Source: DATDTB01 sp035291025 (GTDB lineage: Archaea > Iainarchaeota > Iainarchaeia > JAFGOX01 > DATDTB01). Taken from it: DNA of 7,330 nt. The translations under genes were made by a program, and so were the position numbers. Below, in pieces: positions 1-5,517 of the stretch. Every line of letters starts with the position of its first letter. Within the stretch, counting starts at the first letter, position 1. Below the pieces are notes generated by a model, which worked only from the letters and a program-made list of their open reading frames with translations, had not been told where the DNA came from and searched no databases. The DNA lies in NCBI GenBank assembly GCA_035291025.1, contig DATDTB010000072.1, forward strand, positions 1 through 7,330. Direction: 5' to 3'.

Positions 1-1
1 A

Positions 2-163
2 CAGCACCAGGAAACGGAACAAGAAGGAGACCACACCGAACACGGGAGGCAGGGACACAAGAAAGCCGCCCAAGTCAGCCACGCGTCATTCAGGCAGTTT
101 TCCCAAAACCCCGGATTCCAGCAGTTAATGCACAGGCGCCCCGGCCCGCCGAGGGGTGCGTGA
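2..163 (+). CDS. Possible 3' end of an upstream gene (partial, ambiguous frame)
   Basis: The frame starting at base 2 is open from the window edge to TGA at 161-163, three bases before the next ATG, with the next gene's Shine-Dalgarno (151-158) inside it. That spacing is typical of an operon junction, and no TATA-like box is visible between 1 and 166. The peptide is polar, rich in Gln, His, Glu, Gly and Arg, and would be a disordered C-terminal tail. Two rivals exist. The frame at base 3 is open to TAA at 126-128 and encodes a basic Lys/Thr/Pro-rich tail. On the minus strand, a GTG at 82 opens a hydrophobic reading that runs off the edge and looks like a membrane segment. The first 74 bases contain no T, which suits a hydrophilic plus-strand tail and gives the minus strand an A-free stretch. 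I recognise no family. Confidence 0.33.
   Translation, partial: QHQETEQEGDHTEHGRQGHKKAAQVSHASFRQFSQNPGFQQLMHRRPGPPRGA
151..158 (+). promoter_or_regulatory. Shine-Dalgarno site of the 117-aa membrane protein gene
   Basis: GAGGGGTG lies 8 nt before the ATG at 167 and resembles the complement of the archaeal 16S rRNA 3' end. It supports this start codon. Confidence 0.6.
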
Positions 164-166
164 AAA

Positions 167-520
167 ATGCGCTCTAAAGGGTTTGGCTACGTCGGAGTAT
201 TCATTTTGATACTCTTAGTCATAATGTTCGTGCCGCTTGGGCTGCTGGAAGTAGTGCCGTACGCGAAGTGGCTGTTCATTTTGCTGATAGCGTTGGGGAT
301 TTACAACTTCGTGCTCCAGTACCTGGGCCCGGGAACTATTACTGTGCTGGTGACGGCCATACTAACTATCATTGCAGTGAAATACTTGTGGGTGACAGTG
401 CCGTTGTACATGATAATGCTCGTGGCGAGCTTTTTCCTGTTCCAAATAATCGGGATAACGGCGTCAAGGCTTTCAATGATTGGCACCAACAGGCCGCAGC
501 CAAAGATTCCAATGCACTAA
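167..520 (+). CDS. Small four-helix integral membrane protein, function unknown
   Basis: This 117-aa protein is almost entirely hydrophobic. Likely membrane segments are at about residues 8-27, 34-51, 57-74 and 77-98, with a short basic N-terminus (MRSKG) and a polar, Pro-containing C-terminal tail (NRPQPKIPMH). I see no catalytic motif and recognise no family. The ATG is supported by GAGGGGTG 8 nt upstream, and the stop is TAA. It opens a run of four small membrane protein genes on this strand. The connection between its third and fourth helices, TIIAVKYLWVTV, closely resembles TIIVGVYSDYLWVSV in the fourth gene of the run, which hints at a shared hairpin module. An overlapping frame at 268-600 is a shadow: it has no membrane-like or codon-like character. 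Confidence 0.85.
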   Translation: MRSKGFGYVGVFILILLVIMFVPLGLLEVVPYAKWLFILLIALGIYNFVLQYLGPGTITVLVTAILTIIAVKYLWVTVPLYMIMLVASFFLFQIIGITASRLSMIGTNRPQPKIPMH

Positions 521-569
521 AAAAACAACCACCCAGCGAAACCCTGCGGCGCCTGGGCGAGAATCACAA

Positions 570-590
570 GGCTTTTATTACATTAAAGCC
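570..590 (+). other. Inverted repeat in the 119-bp gap between membrane genes
   Basis: GGCTTT (570-575) and AAAGCC (585-590) form a 6-bp stem around a 9-nt AT-rich loop. It lies between the first and second small membrane genes. It could be a weak terminator, or the AT-rich bases 571-580 could be a TATA-like element for the gene at 640. Neither is certain. The gap 521-639 shows no other gene. Confidence 0.35.
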
Positions 591-626
591 CATTGTTTAA
601 CTAAGGGATAGTCAAAACGCTACCAT

Positions 627-631
627 GAGGT
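627..631 (+). promoter_or_regulatory. Shine-Dalgarno site of the 85-aa membrane protein gene
   Basis: GAGGT sits 8 nt before ATG 640 and fixes this start over the internal ATG at 664. Confidence 0.65.
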
Positions 632-639
632 AATGGTAA

Positions 640-897
640 ATGGATGGACTCATATTGCTGTCAATGCCGTTGCTTGACGTTTACAGCGACATACGCCTCG
701 CGCTCGCACTCGTCTTCTTTGTATACATACTGAACTGGGCAAAGGCCGCGGTCGGCAGCCCAAAGATTGCCGTCCTGCTGGGGGCCGTTCTAGCGTACTT
801 GACCATTTACCGGCACCCGGACCTGGTTTGGGTTTTCTTCGTCATATTCCTGGCCGGCACGGGAGTCCTTGGAGCCTTCATTGGCAAGGCCAAATAG
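640..897 (+). CDS. Small membrane protein (85 aa), function unknown
   Basis: The 85-aa product has hydrophobic stretches at about residues 18-34, 41-57 and 62-81, so two or three membrane helices, and ends in a short basic tail (GKAK). The loop IYRHPDLVW before the last helix follows the Asp-plus-Trp pattern also present in the neighbouring membrane proteins, and residues 14-17 (VYSD) match a tetrapeptide in the fourth gene of the run. The ATG is supported by GAGGT at 8 nt spacing, and the stop is TAG. Only 9 nt separate it from the next gene, so the two are probably cotranscribed. No enzymatic motif is visible and I do not recognise the family. Confidence 0.83.
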   Translation: MDGLILLSMPLLDVYSDIRLALALVFFVYILNWAKAAVGSPKIAVLLGAVLAYLTIYRHPDLVWVFFVIFLAGTGVLGAFIGKAK

Positions 898-906
898 CAC
901 TGGAAA

Positions 907-1263
907 ATGCAACGTGTGTTGGTTAAAAAAATGGCAATGGACAAGTTCCTGTTCTTCACTGCGGTCTTGGTAGTGTTGATTGCCATTGCAAACAACCAGG
1001 ACTGGATTGTTTTGCCGGCAATCGCGATACTGCTGTTGTCGGAGCGCTCGCTGGGAATGATGGTCTTGACTCTTGCGGTGATTGGTTTCCTGTACCTAAT
1101 CAGGGGGACGGGCTCGCAGAGCCTGTGGATTCCTGTCGCGATAGTGTTGCTGGTGGGGCTGAGCTGGGCTTACGGCAAGCAAGAACCACCACAAGAGTTA
1201 CCGCCCGAGTACTACTTGCCGCAAGGCTACGGCGGGGAATACGGCGGAACGCAGGGGTATTGA
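907..1263 (+). CDS. Four-helix membrane protein with Pro/Tyr/Gly-rich tail
   Basis: This 118-aa protein has likely membrane helices at about 14-29, 32-45, 49-66 and 72-89, followed by a tail (90-118) that is Pro/Glu-rich and then Tyr/Gly-rich (QGYGGEYGGTQGY). The loop between the first two helices, NNQDW, again carries the Asp-Trp pattern of its neighbours. Start choice is uncertain. ATG 907 leaves a 9-nt gap to the previous stop, but only a weak GGA precedes it. ATG 931 or 937 would remove the basic MQRVLVKK leader. The TGA stop lies just before the next gene's GTG start, so translation may be coupled. Low-complexity Tyr/Gly tails commonly mediate weak self-association or protein contacts. 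Applying that here is inference, and the function is unknown. Confidence 0.82.
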   Translation: MQRVLVKKMAMDKFLFFTAVLVVLIAIANNQDWIVLPAIAILLLSERSLGMMVLTLAVIGFLYLIRGTGSQSLWIPVAIVLLVGLSWAYGKQEPPQELPPEYYLPQGYGGEYGGTQGY

Positions 1264-1265
1264 AC

Positions 1266-1598
1266 GTGGGCGAGGCAAAGACGCTGGTTTTGCTGTTGAC
1301 GTTTTTCACTATAATAGTGGGAGTTTACAGCGACTACTTGTGGGTTTCCGTCCTGGGAATGGTTTTCGGAGGATACCTCTTATTACAGCCTGAAAAAGCG
1401 GCCCCGGCCAAGAAAGCCGAGTTCTTGAGCGGGAAGGCGCCCCAGAAAGAGTTCGAAAACGGCTTGAAGAGCGTCGCGGAACTCGCGGGAAGCGTGGCGC
1501 ACTTCTTCGTGGGCGTGCAAGGCAAAAAGGTTTACTCAAGGGAGTTCGACAAGGACTACAAGGGCACAGTGGAAACGCACATAGTCAAGCAAAAATGA
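1266..1598 (+). CDS. Two-helix membrane protein with charged C-terminal domain
   Basis: Read from GTG 1266 the product is 110 aa. Two hydrophobic helices (about 5-21 and 24-41) are joined by the tight turn VYSDYLW. A charged soluble region follows (42-110), beginning with an Ala/Pro/Lys linker and ending in a Lys-rich tail (HIVKQK). GTG 1266 is preferred because AGGGGT (1253-1258) lies 7 nt upstream. TTG 1260 overlaps the previous stop and is too close to that site. The open frame extends back to 1125, but that part lies over the previous gene and reads as an Arg-rich shadow. It is the last gene of the plus-strand membrane cluster and converges on the DUF1653 gene with a 5-bp gap. No family recognised. 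Confidence 0.8.
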   Translation: MGEAKTLVLLLTFFTIIVGVYSDYLWVSVLGMVFGGYLLLQPEKAAPAKKAEFLSGKAPQKEFENGLKSVAELAGSVAHFFVGVQGKKVYSREFDKDYKGTVETHIVKQK

Positions 1599-1603
1599 AA
1601 AAA

Positions 1604-1825
1604 CTAGCCAAGGAATTCAAACCTTGGCCTTTTCTTGCCGTCAACCACTACTTCCCCCAAGAACAATTCCATCGGGCGAACCCATAACGCGTTTCCCCCG
1701 AACTCCGAGTCGTAAAGGGCCTTGTACAAAACCAGTTCTTGCAGGGTCTCGGAGTGCCTTGCAGTTCCCATTACCTCGTAAGTCTTCCCGGAGTAGTGCT
1801 TGTACCTTCCAAGCCTAACGCCCAA
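1604..1825 (-). CDS. DUF1653 family protein
   Basis: The 73-aa product matches the small DUF1653 family as I know it: an N-terminal GRYKHYSGKTYEV (family pattern GxYxHYKGxxYxV), the central ARHSETLQELVLYKALY, then LWVRPMELFL, and a C-terminal RPRFEF. The whole domain is present at the usual length. Its biochemical role is not established. The start is TTG 1825, supported by GAAGTGA (1838-1832) 6 nt upstream, which overlaps the upstream gene's stop codon. It therefore probably depends on translation of the coiled-coil gene before it. Its frame is the same as that gene's, with only TGA and two codons between, so a read-through fusion is formally possible. Stop is TAG. Confidence 0.92.
   Translation of the reverse strand: MGVRLGRYKHYSGKTYEVMGTARHSETLQELVLYKALYDSEFGGNALWVRPMELFLGEVVVDGKKRPRFEFLG
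1607..1633 (+). terminator. Hairpin plus T-tract terminator of the membrane gene cluster
   Basis: GCCAAGG (1607-1613) and CCTTGGC (1622-1628) form a perfect 7-bp stem with an 8-nt loop, followed by CTTTT. It begins 9 nt after the plus-strand TGA at 1598 and lies inside the last codons of the convergent DUF1653 gene. Archaea mostly terminate at T-runs, so the stem may be partly a coding coincidence. Confidence 0.5.
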
Positions 1826-1831
1826 AAAAGA

Positions 1832-2452
1832 TCACTTCTTCAAAGACTTCAAGATGTCGCGGTTGGATTCCAAGAGTTTCTTCATTAAGTCTTCCAAGGC
1901 CTCGCTGCTGGCCCTAACTTCCTTCAAGTCCCTTTCCAGCGATGTGAGCTTTTGCCCGAAAGTCTTGGCATCAATTTCCAGCAAGGTTGACATGTTTTGG
2001 TGCAAGGCCTTCAACTCCACCCGCAAGTCCTCCATTGAAGCCTTGTGGCCCTCGACTGCGTCCTTCAACGAGTCAAGGCGCTCGCCGTGTTCTTCCGTGG
2101 CCAGCCTGACCGAGTCGCTTATCTCGTCCAACCCCGCCGTCTTCTCGTCCAAGACAGCTGAAACGCGCGCAGCCACTTCGTCCGCGTCCCCGGAAGCCTG
2201 CGGCGCGGGGGCGTTGCGTTTTGCGATTAACGCGCCCATCTTGGTTTCCTGTTCTCTTTCAGGGGCTAGCGGGACGGCGGACTGCAGGGACTCGGGCTCC
2301 AATTCTGGGAGTTCCATCAAGGAAAAAGCGTGTTCAACTGTCGCTTCGTCTATTCCGGCGTTTTTGAGCCTGCCCTTTATCTCGTCCCTGGACTGCCCTG
2401 CTTCCTGCAGGTTCTTTATGACTGCGAGTATCTTGTTTATGTCGTAAGCCAT
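1832..2452 (-). CDS. Coiled-coil protein with N-terminal helical module (MAYD type)
   Basis: This 206-aa soluble protein begins MAYDINKIL. Residues 7-45 form a compact helical module with the pattern hydrophobic-xx-AGxSxxEIxxxLxxAGIxxxxVE, a short helix-turn-helix element common in prokaryotic proteins of otherwise unrelated architecture. Residues 46-90 are a Pro/Glu/Ala linker, and 90-206 show heptad-like spacing of Leu, Val and Met, a long coiled coil ending KSLKK. ATG 2452 is chosen because GAGG (2465-2462) lies 9 nt upstream and the predicted transcript start is near 2474. The open frame upstream to 2530 crosses the promoter. It is the first gene of a two-gene unit with DUF1653 and is divergent from the HerA-like gene. 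It is probably a scaffold or partner protein, and its function is unknown. Confidence 0.87.
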   Translation of the reverse strand: MAYDINKILAVIKNLQEAGQSRDEIKGRLKNAGIDEATVEHAFSLMELPELEPESLQSAVPLAPEREQETKMGALIAKRNAPAPQASGDADEVAARVSAVLDEKTAGLDEISDSVRLATEEHGERLDSLKDAVEGHKASMEDLRVELKALHQNMSTLLEIDAKTFGQKLTSLERDLKEVRASSEALEDLMKKLLESNRDILKSLKK

Positions 2453-2494
2453 TTCCCATCGCCTCGTCAAAGCAGACAGCAGTAAGGAAGTAAA

Positions 2495-2506
2495 CCTATA
2501 TAAAAG
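2495..2506. promoter_or_regulatory. Shared or overlapping bidirectional TATA element
   Basis: CCTATATAAAAG lies in the 108-bp gap between divergent genes and is the only strong TATA-like sequence there. TATATA is symmetric, so it can be read in both directions. A start about 27 nt away falls near 2527 for the plus-strand gene (34-nt leader) and near 2474 for the minus-strand gene (about 22-nt leader). Both leaders contain a Shine-Dalgarno site (GTGA at 2550-2553, GAGG at 2465-2462). Confidence 0.6.
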
Positions 2507-2520
2507 AATTCGTGTTATTC

Positions 2521-2537
2521 CCCTTGACAAAAAAGGG
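2521..2537 (+). other. Small inverted repeat near the predicted transcript start
   Basis: CCCTT (2521-2525) and AAGGG (2533-2537) flank a 7-nt loop at the predicted plus-strand start of transcription. It could be an operator or a leader hairpin for the HerA-like gene, or chance. Confidence 0.3.
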
Positions 2538-2560
2538 AAAAAACTGCAAGTGAGCGCTTA

Positions 2561-4084
2561 ATGGTTGACGTCTTGCCATTCGAGAAAGGGCCTTGGACCA
2601 AGTTAATGGAAAGCCAGTTCTCCGGATTCAGTGTGAGCATTTACCAAAACCCGGAAAAGTGGGCGCTCACAGTTGTGTACGTCAAGGACGGGGACAAGAC
2701 GACGCACGTTGTCACCCAGGTTTACGCGCCCTTCACCGCCAACGGCAACGTCATAGAGTTCTCGCGGAAAATGAAGAGCGACTCCATTGCAATGCACCGA
2801 CAGGCCTCTGGTAAAGGCTACCAGTACTTCGTGGTGATGTCCGGGACTAGCTACACTGCGTACGAAACGGAGGGCTTCAAGCGCGAAGTGGAGTCACAGC
2901 TCGAGGGGTTGGCGGAAAAGATTGACTACGCGCAAAAAGTCTCGCGTGCCTACGGAGTCACGCTCACGGCGCTTGGCTCAAGCGAAAAGGACGCGGAGGC
3001 GGCGTTCTTTGGCGACCCAATAATCGGCCCAATCCTTTCAACCAAGCCAATGGAGGCGCGCTTGAGCGAACGCATCGGCAAGGTCTCGCTGGGCTTGGAC
3101 GTTGACGGGAACAAGTTCGAGCTCCCCGGGCTCTTGTTCAAGCGCTCCCTCGTCCACGGCGGCGCCGAGAAAAACAGAAACCACGCGGCGCACGTGCTAA
3201 TTGAAGGCTTCCTGCTTTCGGGAATCCCAGTTATAGTTTTTGACTGGGACAACAGCTTTTCCTCCCTCTCGCTTCCCTCTGAGTCCCAGCAGGCATTAAA
3301 GAAGTACAAAGTAGAACTAGAACCCAGCGGCTTCCCGGTAAAAACGTTAAACGTGCCGGAAGACGCGCACGTAGAAATAGCCACGACGCCAGTGGAGGCG
3401 TGGAAGGAAATGGTTGGGTACGGAAACGCCCAAGCCGGCAGGATAATAGAGGAAGTAATGAACAGCGAGAGGGAAAACATCACCCGGCTCCAAGAAATAC
3501 AGGCCCGCTTGAGGGAAAAGTACACTGAAGACAACGGCTTCAACGTCCGCAGGGCAATTAGGATAATCGAGTTAGTGAAGAAAAGGCATGACTCTTACTT
3601 CAACGGCTCAGTGGACCCGGAAACGGTTCTAGTGCCTTGGACCGAGTTCCTTGGACGCGCCGGAGTCGTTAACTTGAACGGCGTCCCCGAAGAAATCGGC
3701 AGGAACGTGGCGCACAGCGTGTTAAAGTCAATGCTTCAAAAGCTCAAGGAAAAAGGTACTAGCACAAAGCTCCGGGGAGTCGTCGTGCTGCCAAAGGCCG
3801 ACTTCGCGTGCCCTGAAGTCACTGACGCGCTGGCAAGGGAAACAATTGAGTTGTTGCTTGAAGTGGTGAATTACGGCGGGGCTTACGTGCTTTTGGCGCA
3901 GGACAAAAACGACGTGAGCGGGGCGCTGCGCGAAGGCCTGGACTCCGAGTTAAACGTCATAGTAGACAACCAAGCCGCGATAAGGCAAGCCGACGGAAAG
4001 GTGACGAGGCTGATGCTCCGTCCCTCGCTGTCAAAATGCGGCGCCAACGAAGAATTCAAGGAAGCAGAAAGCAAGGCAGAGTGA
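2561..4084 (+). CDS. HerA/FtsK-like ATPase-fold protein with degenerate nucleotide-binding motifs
   Basis: The 507-aa protein has an alpha/beta N-terminal region (about 1-125) and a C-terminal part that follows the layout of archaeal HerA/FtsK-superfamily ATPases. Residues 178-195 (GLDVDGNKFELPGLLFKR) match the lead-in to the P-loop, 210-236 (AHVLIEGF, then IPVIVFDWDNSFSSL) the helix and second strand, 369-395 (VVNLNGVPEEIGRN) the strand and helix before Walker B, and 439-452 (GGAYVLLAQDKNDV) the strand with the conserved Gln. The Walker A position reads GAEKNRNH (201-208) instead of GxxxxGK(S/T), losing the Gly, the Lys and the Ser/Thr. The Walker B position reads VVVLPKAD (407-414) with Pro-Lys where Asp-Glu is expected. 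It is therefore probably a non-hydrolysing pseudo-ATPase. GTGA lies 7 nt before ATG 2561. It is divergent from one coiled-coil gene and converges on another with an 8-bp gap. Confidence 0.88.
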   Translation: MVDVLPFEKGPWTKLMESQFSGFSVSIYQNPEKWALTVVYVKDGDKTTHVVTQVYAPFTANGNVIEFSRKMKSDSIAMHRQASGKGYQYFVVMSGTSYTAYETEGFKREVESQLEGLAEKIDYAQKVSRAYGVTLTALGSSEKDAEAAFFGDPIIGPILSTKPMEARLSERIGKVSLGLDVDGNKFELPGLLFKRSLVHGGAEKNRNHAAHVLIEGFLLSGIPVIVFDWDNSFSSLSLPSESQQALKKYKVELEPSGFPVKTLNVPEDAHVEIATTPVEAWKEMVGYGNAQAGRIIEEVMNSERENITRLQEIQARLREKYTEDNGFNVRRAIRIIELVKKRHDSYFNGSVDPETVLVPWTEFLGRAGVVNLNGVPEEIGRNVAHSVLKSMLQKLKEKGTSTKLRGVVVLPKADFACPEVTDALARETIELLLEVVNYGGAYVLLAQDKNDVSGALREGLDSELNVIVDNQAAIRQADGKVTRLMLRPSLSKCGANEEFKEAESKAE

Positions 4085-4092
4085 AGTGAGAA

Positions 4093-4494
4093 TTATTTCT
4101 TGGAAAAGTCCAAGACGTCAACCAAGTGCTTAAGCTTTCGCAGCTCGGCGTCCAGCGGCGTTGTCGCATCCTTCAATTCAGTGAACTGCCTTTCCAAGCC
4201 CTGTACGCTTAGTGAAAGTTTTTGCACTTGCGACTTCAGCTCGCTCAATTCAGCAGTGGAAGCGCCCTGGGCCGCTGGCGGGGCGCCGGCGGCGACGCGT
4301 TGCTCCAAGTCCTTCATCTTTGAGTTTATTAGAATCATGTTCTTGTTCAACACGCGTTCGTTGCGTCCTATGTACGTTAGCTTTTGCTGCACGACCGCCA
4401 AGTTGGCAGAGATTGCGTTGATCTGCCTGGCCAAGTTGGCCAAGTAGTCAACGCTGCTCATGCCGCGCCGCTGCTGTTGGGGATCGTAAGCCAT
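4093..4494 (-). CDS. Short coiled-coil protein (MAYD type)
   Basis: This 133-aa protein begins MAYDPQQQRR. Residues 14-67 and 80-128 show heptad-like hydrophobic spacing, two coiled-coil helices separated by an Ala/Pro/Gly-rich linker at 68-80. No membrane segment or catalytic motif is visible. ATG 4494 is chosen over ATG 4506 because the TATA box at 4521-4530 places the transcript start at about 4498, downstream of 4506, and no Shine-Dalgarno is seen. The message is thus leaderless or nearly so. The gene is monocistronic and converges on the HerA-like gene. It shares the MAYD start, and the first 11 coding bases, with the coiled-coil gene on the other side of that gene. No family recognised. 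A structural or adaptor role is inference. Confidence 0.85.
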   Translation of the reverse strand: MAYDPQQQRRGMSSVDYLANLARQINAISANLAVVQQKLTYIGRNERVLNKNMILINSKMKDLEQRVAAGAPPAAQGASTAELSELKSQVQKLSLSVQGLERQFTELKDATTPLDAELRKLKHLVDVLDFSKK

Positions 4495-4520
4495 AAGCGA
4501 AACCACAAATTGTTTGAACT

Positions 4521-4530
4521 GCTTAAATAA
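4521..4530 (-). promoter_or_regulatory. TATA box of the short coiled-coil gene
   Basis: On the minus strand this reads TTATTTAAGC, centred about 31 nt before ATG 4494, the spacing expected for a leaderless or very short-leader archaeal transcript. Confidence 0.65.
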
Positions 4531-4540
4531 CCTTCAAGTC

Positions 4541-4558
4541 AATAAAAACCAGTTGGTT
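4541..4558 (-). terminator. Hairpin and T-run terminator of the trpS operon
   Basis: On the minus strand AACCA and TGGTT can form a small stem immediately followed by a TTTATT tract, about 25 nt after the TAA of the 307-aa gene. T-runs are the usual archaeal terminator. The stem is small and may be incidental. A TCCC-GCAA-GGGA mini-hairpin (4562-4573) lies just before it. Confidence 0.5.
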
Positions 4559-4583
4559 AAGTCCCTTGCGGGAAAGAGGCGCC

Positions 4584-5507
4584 TTACTTGTAAAAGTAAA
4601 CCTTTTCGCCACGCACTCCGTACTTCCAAGCACCGCGCCTTCCGCGCGCGTTGAAGGAGGCGTCCAGCAAAACGTCCGAGACGAGTTCAGCGTCAATTGG
4701 CGCCGCAAGCAGGTCCTGGTGCGTGAAAGGGGCCTTGTGAATCACTCGTTCGAAGCCCTTAGCCAGTTTCACCGGATCCACTCTCCCCTCCAATGCAAGC
4801 ATCCTGTTGGCCGCACGCAGCACTTCTCGTTTGCGCGTGTCAAACGCGTGCTCCCTCAAGACGGCCACGCGCAGGGACTGCTTCCTGGCCTCTTCGGGTG
4901 AAAACGCCAAGGGCTCGCCTCCATGCCTGCGCACCCTGCTCCTAATCGCCCCAATTAACGGCAAGTCCTTCGGGTAACGCTTCGTGGTGCTTTGAAGGAA
5001 GACTTTTTCCACGTGCTCCCTCGGAATCTGCAAGTGGTAAGCGCGAACCGAGTGGTCAACTTCAGCCCCCGTGGCGGTCTGTGAAAAAGTCCTAGTGGAC
5101 TGCGCCACCGCCCTCTTTCCCTTGTGGCCCGAGACCTGCGCCACTCCTTCAAAGTTGACGCCGCGCTTCGGGCTGTACACCAGCACCGCCCCTTCAGGGT
5201 AGTTGCTCGTGAAAACCAAGTGCCTGTGCCCCGCCGTGCCCTTCTTTCCATTCAGCTTGGCGCTCAGTATTCCTTCGCGGAAAATCCGCAAGAGCGCTTC
5301 AGCGTCGGCCCCATGGAATTCCTTGGCTTTCCGTATTTGAAGCATTGACAGCGCGTTTTCAACCGCGAGCCTGCCCATTTCAGTCTTGTAAGCAATTCCC
5401 TTGACTGAACTCAACGGAATTGGAGTGACCTTAACAGTCAAGCCCTTCACTCCGCGCGAGGCGCGCTGTCCGGCTTGCCTGCGAGCGCGGGCCTTGGAGG
5501 GGGGCAT
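4584..5507 (-). CDS. Basic protein of unknown function, possible ART-like fold and winged helix
   Basis: This 307-aa protein is strongly basic, with an Arg/Lys-rich N-terminus (residues 3-21). I do not recognise it. Residues 72-116 run LLRIFREGIL, then HRHLVFTSNYPEGAVLVYSPK, which resembles the order seen in ADP-ribosyltransferase-like folds: a helix ending in Gly-Ile, a strand with Phe-Thr, then Ala-x-x-x-Tyr-like spacing. Residues 157-165 (YHLQIPREH) could be a later core strand. Residues 258-307 (from KAPFTHQDLL to GVRGEKVYFYK) look like a small winged-helix domain. The fold calls are inference from pattern only. ATG 5507 lies 10 nt after the trpS stop, with GTGAT (5518-5514) 6 nt upstream overlapping that stop, so the gene is cotranscribed and probably translationally coupled with trpS. 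Stop is TAA. Confidence 0.85.
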   Translation of the reverse strand: MPPSKARARRQAGQRASRGVKGLTVKVTPIPLSSVKGIAYKTEMGRLAVENALSMLQIRKAKEFHGADAEALLRIFREGILSAKLNGKKGTAGHRHLVFTSNYPEGAVLVYSPKRGVNFEGVAQVSGHKGKRAVAQSTRTFSQTATGAEVDHSVRAYHLQIPREHVEKVFLQSTTKRYPKDLPLIGAIRSRVRRHGGEPLAFSPEEARKQSLRVAVLREHAFDTRKREVLRAANRMLALEGRVDPVKLAKGFERVIHKAPFTHQDLLAAPIDAELVSDVLLDASFNARGRRGAWKYGVRGEKVYFYK

Positions 5508-5517
5508 TTTGCAATCA

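Noticed and set aside
1800..2447. 215-aa plus-strand frame opposite the coiled-coil gene
   Set aside because: Ser/Ala-rich mirror of coiled-coil codons, with no ribosome site. It covers only the opposite gene.
2453..2530. 26-residue N-terminal extension of the 206-aa coiled-coil protein
   Set aside because: It crosses the divergent promoter, and GAGG is correctly spaced from ATG 2452.
2950..3543. 197-aa open frame on the minus strand opposite the HerA-like gene
   Set aside because: Ser/Pro/Leu-rich antisense shadow. The plus-strand frame has recognisable fold motifs and a Shine-Dalgarno.
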